From NCBI GenBank assembly GCA_018873245.2, contig JAEMBT020000007.1:6541129-6605128 (forward strand): a DNA stretch of 64,000 nucleotides. The letters run 5' to 3'. This DNA is from Archegozetes longisetosus. Its lineage: Eukaryota; Arthropoda; Arachnida; Sarcoptiformes; Trhypochthoniidae. This document shows, in pieces, positions 1 through 11,686 of this stretch. The translations under genes were made by a program, and so were the position numbers. The notes under the pieces were generated by a model. That model saw nothing but the letters and a program-made list of their open reading frames with translations. It ran no database searches and was not told the origin of the DNA. Position 1 is the first letter of the stretch. Every line of letters begins with the position of its first letter.

Positions 1-2316
1 TATTTCAGTTACGGATAACTCTATAGCACTGACTCGATCAAGTCAATTATCTTTTTATAGTATCTTCAGAAATTATACGGAACTTTACGATTGAATCAAA
101 GATAAAGACATGGAAAAAGACTTAATATGTTGATAAGCTGCTAAACTAGACTTGAGCAAATACATAAAGAAATTTATGCTTCCAACTACTATTCATTATT
201 TAATTAAATTTTATCAGAGAAGCTTTTGTTGTGCCCAATCACCTCATCGTATTGTTCTTGTTGATCAACTGAGTTACTTTTTAGATTTAGTGATTGCTTT
301 CAATTAGAATTTGAAAGCGAGGTCTTCATTTAGAAAAGTTAGGCTAATCGATAGAGGACATAATTGATTTTTCAATTGGGAAGTCAGATAACTCGTGCGA
401 AATGAGTCGATTCTCAAGCTTCTCCTAATCTTTAATTGACATTCGTTTGAATTCATTGTTTTGCGAGAATAGTCATTAATAAAATAGTTGAAGAGGAAAA
501 CACACTCTCAGACCTCATAAACAGTATATCGAAGTGATACTGAAGGAATCCATAAATCCTATATCTCATGGGCTTCAAGATTACGTGTTTGAAAGTGTAT
601 TTGATTTATGAAAATAATTCAATGTTCGGCGTAGAAGTTTAGAAAAGCTGACACTAACTCTTATCAAACAAAAATATCTGCAATTTTAGTGTTCGATTCC
701 TATTTTATAAAACATTAATCAGAAAAATGTGTTACTCTCTATTCTGTTCTGATTGCTATATTTGTTGTTTTGTTTATCCAATCATTTTTAAACTCAACGA
801 TACTTTATTTCGATCGGCGGTCAATAAGAAGCAGCGTATGAAGGGACTAGCAATGCCTTAACATGAGCTAAGTTAAACTCAGTTGGTGTATACAGAAATG
901 AGAATTGCTTCAACTTATATAAATGCATTGATAGCACGTGTAATCAATTTGGTAGTTTAGACTGTATAGGCCCTATAGCTGTCCTATTCCTATTCTTCCA
1001 ATAAAGTGAAATTTTCTAAAGCGCAAACTTTACTAAACTTCAAAAGCTTCAAAGTAAACGATATTTTTCTTTTACTGAAAATTCTATTCATTTAAGGATA
1101 AAATTACTAAAAGCATGACTTTGTGTTTTGTTTGAACCATTTATTAAGTTTAAATATGTTTTGATGATAAAAATTATATTTAAACTCAAGTGGGATAATG
1201 CATCTAATAGAAGAGCGAATAAAAGTCAAACAAATAGTATTCAATTCAAAATTGTAATGTTAATCTTTTCAGTCGTTTATTAGATCAATTTTCCAAACAA
1301 CCTCTGAATATATTCGATAAATAATAAATATTTTCCATTCCTTCAACAAAAGACTAAACTCAATGAGGAGTCATTTATGTGGTTGAAATTCTGTACAATA
1401 AAATATTAATGAAAGCAGTACTAATAAGGAATTGTAAGAATTTTGCCATTCGTTGACAATTCTACCATGAATTTCAATATTGTGTACAATAGATTATTGC
1501 GATTGCATTATTTGTCAACAATGAAATACTTGAAGTAGCTCTGCTCAATAGCTCTGCAAAATTCAATATGTTTCGCGTTTTTCGAGTTAGATTTATTCAT
1601 CTAAAGTTGACTACTTTCCATATTTGAAATTATTTTCAAGTTGATCTTTATGAATATGAATACTTTTCATAGCTTTAAAACTCGCAATTTGAAGGTTTTT
1701 CAAAACTGAAAGCTAAATAAAAACTAGTCCGACATAAAACTAAGGCTATTTTCATATGCATAATGAGTTAACTACGATAAGTTTTGAAGCTGACAAATAA
1801 TTTGCACATAAATGAATGGAAAAAGTAAGATAAAAGAATAAGGGGAGAAACACGAGGCTGAGATGAGTTGTTATAACTTATGAGTCAGAAATGTGTCCTT
1901 CAGTAATGCGATTGATTTATCGCAGGAAAGCCAATATTACTCGCCTTCACTTTTATACTAACCATACATAAGCTCTTGAGCATTCCGCTCAACTTACAAT
2001 AACTTTGTTAATGATATTATATGCAGCTATTTCTGTCATTATCATTACTATTGTGCCATTAAACCATCAGATTTATTATGTTCCCTTAGATTTAACAGAT
2101 TTGGTAAGGAATTAGGATTTACTATACATTAAACTTTCCTTATGTTATCAAATCTATGAGTAATTTATACAATTCTCAGCTATGTATATTGCTCTTTTAT
2201 TATTATTATTATTCTTATTATTCTTATTCATTTAAATTATTCAGATCAATAAATTTAATCAATTGCTACATCAGTTCCAATTAGATTACGATAAACTACT
2301 ATTTATCAATTTATAC
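1..2316. other. non-coding AT-rich stretch
   Basis: No gene, RNA or element is recognised. A perfect 11-bp inverted repeat (AGTTTAAATAT at 1147-1157 and its complement at 1176-1186) and a short TTA tract near 2200 are the only structured features. Confidence 0.6.
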
Positions 2317-2732
2317 CAGAGGTTCCCAAACTTTTCTTAGCGGCCTACTTATGATGCAGAAAATATTTCATGACCACCAAGTCTGTTTTAGCAACAATTC
2401 TATGCTAAATAAATTATAATATCAAAAGAAAGTCAATCCCGTAAGATTCATAGGATAATTGTTGAGCAAAATCAAATCTATTTCTCGTGTGTTCTGTAAG
2501 AATTATCATAAAAATAGTGAATTATAATAGAAACTTGATTTAATTTATGGCTATAGAGCACTATCCTTAATGGAATACACAATATTCTCATAGCTTTTTT
2601 AAACAAATCAATCAAATACTAATGAAATAAGATAAATAATTCAATGAGTAGAAAGCCGTGACCCACTATTAATAGTACTTAAAAACTTTCAGAGACTCAT
2701 CTTTGGGTCACGATCCGCCATTTGATACCATA
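2317..2732. mobile_element. degenerate hAT-type MITE
   Basis: The left end CAGAGGTTCCCAAACTTTTC and right part TTTGGGTCACGATCCGCCAT followed by TTGATACC resemble the widespread hAT termini with a CAGNGGTTCCCAAA start. The ends are diverged, no 8-bp duplication is visible and no coding frame is present. Confidence 0.6.
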
Positions 2733-4683
2733 TACCGTAATATGAGTGAGAGTTTCGAAACTTTTACCACATAATTAAATTAAACTGTTGCCTAAAGTGT
2801 TAAGTAATGATTGAATTTGACTTTTCGTATAATTTCTTAGGGTATAAAAGCAATTAGCACGCTATGAAATGGGATTTAAGACTTCCCGGGCAAGAAATTA
2901 AGTGACAGAAAGGATTGATTGACTTAATTTAAGATGAAGTTTGTTTCGCTTAGTCAAGCATATGAGAGTTAGACTGCATAATATAAAAATTATAGATCAA
3001 AGTGAGGTAGCATAAGGTTTAGAAAGTGTTCAAAAACTTCTATCTCTAATCTTTTTTCAATTACACTTAATGCACAACAGCACTGATCCGACAGTAGGAA
3101 AAACTTTTCTATCTCTATCAAAAGCCATCAAAAATTTTCATTCATGCATCTGAACAGAAGATTTTCTAATACAATAAAAAGAGAATCGATTGGAAAGCTG
3201 CTTTTGTCGTCCAATTTTGACGCCTTAGAACATAACTTTTCATCGATGAGTTAAGATTAATCACTTACTTCTTGGCCTCCTCTGCGAGCGTTATCATGAA
3301 TGGAGATTATATGTGTTATACTGTTCGTTTTAAGCTGCTCGACATCTTTTGAGTCTCGAACACTTCCTATATATAGTCCGGTGAGAACCTGCATATTAAA
3401 AGTATATTAAATAAGTTTGAGCATCCATTATTCAGATCACGTTTGTAATAAAACGCTTGATTTTCAACTAATCATACAGTCTGATGGCTCTCTGTTCAAC
3501 TTTAGACATAACTCTCATCAAGTCTAAACGCTAGAGTGCAATAAATATGCGACTCTGTAAAAACTGCTTCTGTTTGCTATTATCTATTCAAAGTTTATTA
3601 AAATTTATGCAATTAGAAATCCTCGTTTCAACATGATTATATCAAATATTATTTAAATATATTAACAATATTAGTTTAATATATATTATAGGACATTAAT
3701 TGTATTAAAAATTTATTGTTTATAACTTTTATGAGTTATGTTGAAGACTTAAGTTTTTAAATCTAGTTTGATGAATAACTTAATAGCTTCGTTATTTACC
3801 TTATTAGAAAAATTCTGATAACAGCAATCTAAAAACGATACTTATTTTATCTGAAGAGAAATAGTCTGTTGACTTTTTACTTTTTATTTACGATACTTGT
3901 CACCATAAAATATTGAAATAATCAAGGAAATAACAATTGGGTTGAAATTTATCAAGTTTGAAGCGAAAACTAAGATATTCATATCTTAGTACATTATCAT
4001 AAAATTGAAATATATTAGTGCAATAATTCGAAGTTTTGATTGATTTAAATAAGAAAAAGAGCTTGAAGTAGCGACGCATTAAGATATTATGCTAGTAATA
4101 AAATTTTTTTGAAAGATCCTTTATCGTATTTATGCAATCATTGTTTAAAAATCAAATAAATGTTGAAACGAGAAAGTACTTCTTAAACGGTTATAACTGT
4201 ATTCAGTAGGAATTTAAATTCTGCTTACATCTTGTTTGGTTTTTAAAATATTCGGTGCTCATAAATATTTTGTTGTTATTATATTAGACTTATATTTTAT
4301 TTATATGTTTGGCTAGGTTATGGAAAATGTTGTCACTGCTTAATGTCAAAAACAAGATATTTTATGTGATAGACTTTTATTCTCTTATAAACTTCAAGTT
4401 AGTTTTAACAAAACCATTCAAACTAATTCAAGTGTAAACGCCATCATCTCTAAACTTTGCTTCATGGCTTGTAATAGCAATAATGACAAGAAACTTCTTT
4501 TTTAGCCAAACCTCTTCTAAACGTTTTTTACAACAAAGGGCCACTGCTTCTATGCAGATCATTCATGCATTAACTAAGAATAATAGCCACTCTTCAAATA
4601 ATTTGCTTTTTCAAACATGTTGAACATGGTTATCTATTATTTTTTATAACTTTTCAAGTTTATCATTATAAAAGTCAGCTTTA
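2733..4683. other. non-coding stretch, nothing recognised
   Basis: AT-rich with frequent stops in all frames. No inverted repeats or homologies stood out. Confidence 0.6.
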
Positions 4684-4912
4684 CACTTAATAAAATAATG
4701 ATCTGCCGTAGCAACTAGAAAAATGCATTGCTATCGGGTGCTTCTCATCAGATCATAATGCAGAAGATATTAACAAATTTATAGAATGCTTAACATATTA
4801 AGAGAAGAAAATTGCAAAATCAAATTTGAAAAATGGATTCATGTGCATTACAAGAGGCTGACATATCAACGACCTTTTTCTTGTTGCTGTCAAGGATATC
4901 TGTAGATTTATG
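4684..4912 (-). mobile_element. family A MITE, copy 1
   Basis: One of six related copies in this window (7849, 16116, 40527, 49894 and 54431 are the others). The family is about 210-235 bp with TA flanks and inverted ends of the form CACTTGAAAACTTAATAAT followed by a GATAGCAACAAGAA block. This copy is inverted relative to the one at 54431 and aligns with it along most of its length. Confidence 0.7.
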
Positions 4913-7848
4913 CATGTGGTCAATCTGATGAAGTGACTGCTTTCAAATTCTAGTACTTTAACGGCAAACTGATAGTGAACTAATGTAACTGTCACTGATC
5001 TTCTTCTCGAAGTTTGAACATATTAACTAAAAGGTTTGGCTCGTGCTGAGAATAGAACAATTTTTAACATTTAATGACTAATTTGAATGACTGTACAGGA
5101 ACTCTTTACCTATGCTAATAGCTATAACGTATTAATTTGGGTCTAAAAATAATATTACCTCATAAATTAGTAAAATTCAATGAAATCAAATGCTATAGAG
5201 AAATATGTATCTATCAGTAACATGTAAATTATATGACATTAGATTGATTTTAATACTCAAAATAGCGAAAGCAATTTCTGTTATCTTCACTGTCAATAAC
5301 ATAGGTTTAATGTTTTTATTTGCTCTTCAATATCAAATTACTTTGCCTGATTTACTTCAAAAACAATCCAAATTTTCTTGCAAACTCACAATTAAAGGAT
5401 ATAATTAAATAATGAAGAGATTCTGTCTATATATAAAAGCAGTTTACAATTAATGTGTGATACTACCTGCACCTCGCAACGACTGAGTGCTGCAGGTAAG
5501 AACTCTTTCGGGCGGATAAAATTCATGTTAAATTGAATTTTAGTTTGAGGAAAGAAGCTGCAAAAATAGCTTACTTATGTTGCATCTCATCTCTTTAAAG
5601 TTCAGTTTAAGTGATTCTTATTTTCTATTCTCAAATTCTTATCTTTTTTTCGTTGGAAATCTCTCACAAATAAATAATTTTGAATATACTCAGATATTTT
5701 ATATCGTTTATCCATTATATAGAGAATATTCCTGAGAAAGATTGAAGAATTTTCTCAAATCAAGTGAGATAAGAAAAAGTTTTAGAAATTCAATTAAATT
5801 GAATTGGAGTATTAGTTAGTATACTGTTGAATATAAAGTTTCTGCAATTTTATCATTTTTTCGACTAGAAATCGCGAACTACTTTGAAAATTAAATTTTT
5901 AGAGTGATGAAGAAAAATAAGAGAAATTATTTCTGTTTCAAACAAACTTTTTTGATAATTATATTGATAAGTGAAGAAAGTGACAGAAAATAAAATAAAT
6001 TAGGTTAAAATAACGCTCAAATCTTTTTCCTAATCCAAAGAGACTCATTTCGGTCGATTTAATAAAGTGACATCTCTTTAATCTTATCATCGAATAGATA
6101 TTCAGTTTCATTATTTAGTCGTTGTGTGCAAAAAGGATAAAAAATGGAAAACTTCTGACTGTTTCCGAGAAAGCCTATGATAAAATTTCTAAATTTCATA
6201 GATATGATTGAGTGACAATAAGCTGAGAAAAATAAGAGAAACAAGCTCTGATTTGAAACTTCGAGATCTAGAAACAAGTGAAGCACTCGAAACATTTATT
6301 TTTGAGGCTTGAAAATGACAAATTTGGGCAAAACTTTACTTTTTCGTAGAGTATATCGTTTGTACTTATGGCCAAAGCTTTTATATCTTTAGGAGTGAAC
6401 GTTTCTCAAATCTAACAAGATTTTCATATAAGAAAATCATTGATTTTTTCATGCTGAGCAACTTGTTTGAAATTTTATGTTATAAAACAGTTCAATAAAA
6501 TGATTGACTGTCTAAAGGATTTCGCACAACTAGTTAAGCCCCATAAACTCCTACTAAACTTTGAATTTTTTGTGCGAAAGCTTCATAACAATAGTTAATT
6601 ACTTTGCAAAAGTAGGAGTCAATTTGAAAAATGATTCAAAGATTGATGCAAAGTATATGAAGTTTGAAAAGAATTAAATTTATATATTATACTGACTTAG
6701 TATAGCGACTGTTGAACAAAGTATTGTACAACGTAGTGGCAGAATTGATTAAATCTATTAATCTAGTGTAAAACGTAGAGCAGTTAGATACATATGTCGG
6801 TGAAAATATTTGACTGATTTAGTCAATTAAATGTCTAAAAAATACTTTATTCATACAGAAAGCACTAAATGACAAAGAAAGAAATGAAGAAAAGCGTAAA
6901 ATGAATCATTTATACCTTATTCATGCCATTACCCATTTTTCAATATATTCTGCTTTTGGTGTGACAATAGCTCGAATTTAGTTCGGACTCTCAAAAGCCT
7001 GAATTGATGTTTTGGCCCTTAGAGGCTATTTCAGTTCTTTTCTTCACCTAAATGTCTTCAATGATGACATTTCCAAGTTTGATAATGATGATAGTTTTTC
7101 AAATGGGATTCGCTTAAAAACGATGGTAACTTTCAATGAGTCACTTTTGAAGAAGTAATTTTGGTCTTACAAAAGCGGACACTTTGACAATATCTCTAAT
7201 GACAGCCACAAATTCAATGCGAGGTTCGGTATCAAACAGTTAAGGGTTAATAAATCCATTCATCATGTATGGAGTTAAGTATTTTCAGCACAATCTTAAG
7301 ATATCATTGAAGGGAAACAATGAAAACATTGGTTTTTAAGTTAGACAAAACTTACTTTTAAGCAAAGGACAACAAATAATCACTTCTTACGTAAAAATCA
7401 ATGACAAATAGTTACATTTGACACAAAGTTTATATAAGGATTTACAAACACAATATGCAAGATATGGAGATGAACATAAAATAAATTATTGGACACAAGG
7501 TTCTAATGAGTAACAGCTGAAGGAAATTATTAAGCCAAGGATTGCTATCTCTTTCGGTAGATTAATGGTTAGAGAATTATGCTTATGAATGGATGCAATG
7601 AAAAACGAGTAGTGCATAAAATAATGCTCAAACTTTACTGACATCGCAATCATAGCAAGCATAATAGAGTTCATAGTATCGTCATTGTGTCATCTGACAG
7701 ACCAGAGAGACGTTGCCGGCGAGAGAGGCACTTTCAATAGAGTTAAGTAAAGTGAAATACTGACTAAACACCACATGAATTGTCAGCCTTGAGGTGCAGC
7801 GCATACGCCAACAGCACTCTTTCATAGTTTAGTTTAGCGAGCTAGATA
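4913..7848. other. non-coding stretch
   Basis: Nothing recognised apart from a TATATATAAAAG motif (5429) followed by a strong CAG|GTAAGA donor-like site at 5495, treated under the findings. Confidence 0.55.
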
Positions 7849-8082
7849 TCCAGTTTTAAGTTTAGTAGTCCTCTATAGCAACATGACAATACCAGTTTTC
7901 ATCTTAACTTCCCTCTTTTGCCCATCAATTTGTTGCCAAATTTCATTTTAGATTTGCTTCTATTACTATATTTAATATTATATAAGTTTATAAACAACTT
8001 AAGATGTTTTGGTCTAATAGAAAACAGCCATCACAACACATAACCTCTGGTTGCTGTCAACGATTATTAAGTTTTTGAGTTG
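7849..8082 (+). mobile_element. family A MITE, copy 2
   Basis: Shares CATCAATTTGTTGCCAAATT and the GGTTGCTGTCAACGATTATT right end with the other family members. The left end is diverged and its boundary is approximate. Confidence 0.7.
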
Positions 8083-9025
8083 ACAACAGAAAAAGTGATA
8101 CGCCTTCTAGACTCATATGACTGATGGCTGTATAGAATAGCATCGATTACTTATACGATCTCTGCCTTTTGCGAAGTCATTCTGATTGCATTAGAGCTCA
8201 GTTATGTCTCCTCGCAGAAAATGATACAAAATGATACTCTTTCTTAATAAAAGTAATCTTTCATTTGTGAGATCATCGAAAAAATGAAATCTTTTTAGAG
8301 CAATGCAATCAATTTTTAGCCCACTCTTGAGTGGATCAACAATTTGAGAGATAGTTATAACAGTAGGAAAAGTTTAAACAAATATTCAGAGCAATTGGTG
8401 AAAGTTTAGACAAGTATTGAAAGCAATTGGTAAAAGTATTGATAAATAGAAATAACTAAATACATAATGTATAAAAGAGAAAACTTTCTAAAGGAAAACA
8501 TTGAGTATTGTTTAGTTTTCTTGAGAAATGTCAGACAATCAAAAGCGAAAGTTTCATACAGACTAACTGAAAATGAATGAGAAGCTAAATATTCAACTAC
8601 TGGCTGTTGAACGATAACATAGCATCTAAAGAAAGCCTGGATGAATGTTCACGTCATTCTTATGGTAGTATTGATACGCTTTTACAATTTGGTTACGCCT
8701 CAGTTATTTCAAGCAAACAATATTCACACCATTTCTCACGAGCAGAGATTTCTTGTATTACTATTTCACATTCGTTTCTCAAGCTTACAACTTATGAGTT
8801 AGCTATGAGTCGGATATTAAATGTTGTGTTGAGATGAGTTACACGCATCGCATATCAATACAAACGCTTTCGATTTCGCTTTTCAGACATAAAACCTGTC
8901 ATTTACTAATCCTATTTTCTATTTGATCTCGCTTTTTTCATAATCCTTATTCAACTAGTCCGAGCTTGTTCTCATTAACTATAAATTATCGGAACCTTTG
9001 CTTCTGAATACAAGAATACCTAGGC
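8083..9025. other. non-coding stretch, nothing recognised
   Basis: It contains a chance-length plus-strand frame (8607-8837) with no recognisable domain. Confidence 0.55.
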
Positions 9026-9027
9026 TA

Positions 9028-9746
9028 CAGTAATACTTCGATATAGTGAATCGCTGGGGACAGAAAATTTGCATTCACTATAACGAGGTTTCACTATAGA
9101 TAGGTTCAATATAGATATATTAGTTTGAAAGTAGGTTTCGAGGTGTATAAGTACAGTCGGTCGAAAAAAGTTATGCGTAGATCCCGGATTAATCTCTGAT
9201 GCGTTTGGATAAGATAAGAGGGACGAGATATAAATTGAAACTATAAGTTTATGGCGTCAAATTATGGCATTACTCAGGAATTAAAAAGCATATGAGTAAT
9301 AATGTTATTCGTAGCTGAAGTCAATTTGTTTGATGTTCATAAGAAAAACAATAAGTCATAGAATGAAAGCTACTGATAAAATATATCAAACTATTTCAAT
9401 AAAAATAGTTCAACCGTGATTCAATTTAAATAATTTTAATGATAAGTTGGACTGTCCTCTCGAGCTATCACTTCTTGTAACCGATGTGGCATTGACTCAC
9501 CTAACTTAATACAAAGATGAGTCAAATTGTATTTTATCAAAGTTGTAAACTAATCTTTTAAGTATTCGTTTATCGATTAATATCACTAAACGTAATACAG
9601 ATCTGAATGAGTTATTGAGCCCTTAGGTTTATCAACTCTCCTGCATCTTTTTAGTGATGACAAATACATAACTTTTATCTGTCGATGGTACGTTCGCTAT
9701 ATCAAGAATTGGTTATAAAGAGGTTGACTATATCGGGGTGTAACTG
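9028..9746. mobile_element. pogo/Tigger-like non-autonomous element
   Basis: TA dinucleotides (9026-9027 and 9747-9748) flank inverted ends CAGTAATACTTCGATATAGT (left) and CAGTTACACCCCGATATAGT (right, reverse complement). The subterminal text with CACTATAACGAGGTTTCACT is the familiar style of pogo/Tigger termini. No transposase frame is present in the 719 bp. Confidence 0.75.
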
Positions 9747-9748
9747 TA

Positions 9749-10378
9749 TTGATTAGTTAGAGTAAATTTCTACCTTTGTTATGTTAAAACTGTTAGTCAC
9801 TGATAAGCTATAATGGGATAGTTTTTACACTTTTCGCACCAGTTCATATTGAAACACTCGCAAATAAAAAATATGTTTCTGGAATCTTCTCAGACAACAT
9901 TATGAAATATTAAGAATTTATTCGACATGAAAACATCTGTTCGCTAAAAGCTTAGTTGAAAGTCGTTATTGAGTTGTCTATAAACACACCCTCTGTTGTT
10001 CCAGATCTGATCCACAACAGCTAATGCTAAAACAGTCCAAAACTAAATTCAAAGCTAGACAATGCATTAGTTTTTGTCTTATACTTCATATCAGATCTCA
10101 TGTCATAGTTGAATGCATTTTTCAGGATTTAGGTTTTTGTTTAGACTCTCTTCTAATGTAGTCTTTATCTGAAATTGTTTTACTCTTTCACTGTAAAAAA
10201 TACCATCACTGCTCAAATAGAAATGACTTACTAGACCTGAATTGCTTTTTCGATCACCTAATGCAATACGAGTATAGAGACTGGCTTCAGTAAATCCATG
10301 TATTATTCGCAGATTTCGTTTTAAATAAACCATTCAAAAATCAAGCTTATTTCATTCTTCAACTTTCAAATCTTACTT

Positions 10379-10418
<40 letters not shown>

Positions 10419-11074
10419 GGATAAATCTTTCAGATTTTCATTGGATATCAACTTAAAACTGAAGTCCTTTTTCGGTTATTTTATTTGAATTTATGGATCA
10501 TTATCTCGATGCATCAATTTTTCAAAACATTTGTCGAAGTGGAAAGATTGTCGATTTTAACCTTATACAAATATTTTGTCTGGAGTACTACGAAAAAAAA
10601 ACAAACGTAAGAGTAGAGATGAAAAAGAAGTCAGACCCAATGTTTCTCGCTATTATCCATTTAAAAATAGATTAATAGCACGTCTGTGAAGAAGTTTTGA
10701 TCGATTCCCAACAGGGGACTAGTTTCTATGATGACAATAGACTTGGAGAAGGCATAGTATTTTTTGCAACACAAAAAATAATAGCAATCACTCATTCTTA
10801 AACAATAAAGGATCATAGGGTGAAGTTAGCTAAACTATGATATATTAAATAATTTTATCATTAAAGATGACACACTTCTCAGCTCCGATGTTTGAAAATC
10901 TTTTTAAGTAATCTCCCTTTTCACGTATTGTTTATACTATAACACAAATTCAATCGTGTTGTATCATTTCTCAGAAAATATCATTTTTTCAATAAAAATA
11001 CTTATATTTATCATGAAAATATTGAAAAAATAAACTTTGGCGCTCTGCAACCTTGAAGTTTTTTTTATGCAAGA
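9749..11074. other. non-coding stretch with a microsatellite
   Basis: Holds the (TC)n tract. A minus-strand frame at 10103-10333 has a mixed composition but no recognisable domain. Confidence 0.55.
10383..10417 (+). repeat. (TC)n microsatellite
   Basis: About 17 uninterrupted TC units. Confidence 0.95.
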
Positions 11075-11686
11075 TTATAAGTATATTTTGAAACGGCTTT
11101 GAGTGTTTATATCTCAATAAATGCAAGACGCAAATCAACAAAGTCTATGTCAAAATAAAGCTTATTTCAATAATTTTATTTCAATTAATTTTCACGCATA
11201 AAAAATGCCTGGTTTTAATTTTACAACAATTTAGAAAAATCTCCATTAAAGGTAGTTTCCACTCAAAAAGATTACTTAATTGAAGATTTTAATTAGATTT
11301 TTCAGTAGAAAAAATCCCATTTTTATCCTAATTATATTTAAAACACTATTTTCCATCAGAAAGAACATAGAAGGAAGAAATGACTGAAAAATCGATAAAA
11401 AATTAAAAGTTACAGGATCGAAAAATACCAAAATTACTGCATTTTACACCTAAACAGTTTCTACGTGTTCTTAATGTTAATTTAACATAGGAAAATACGC
11501 TTTGGAAACTACTTTTTAATGAAGATTTTTCTAAATTGTTGTAAAATTAAAACCAGACATTTTTTATGCGTGAAAAATTGAAATAAAAATTGAAATAAGC
11601 TTTATTTTGATACAGACTTAGTTAATTTGCGTCTTGTATTTATTGTGATATAAACACTCAAACTGGTCTCAAAATATACTTTATAA
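11075..11686. mobile_element. foldback element with ~185-bp inverted repeats
   Basis: Left arm 11075-11260 and right arm 11504-11686 are inverted copies of each other at about 85-90% identity. Shared landmarks include CACGCATAAAAAATG, GGTTTTAATTTTACAACAAT and AATAAAGCTTATTTCAA. The arms begin and end with TTATAA and enclose a 243-bp spacer without an open frame. No coding sequence is seen. This is either a foldback transposon or a long-arm MITE. Confidence 0.8.

Noticed and set aside
10103-10333. 76-codon minus-strand frame with fairly mixed composition
   Set aside because: No domain, no clear splice sites, and the length is common by chance here.
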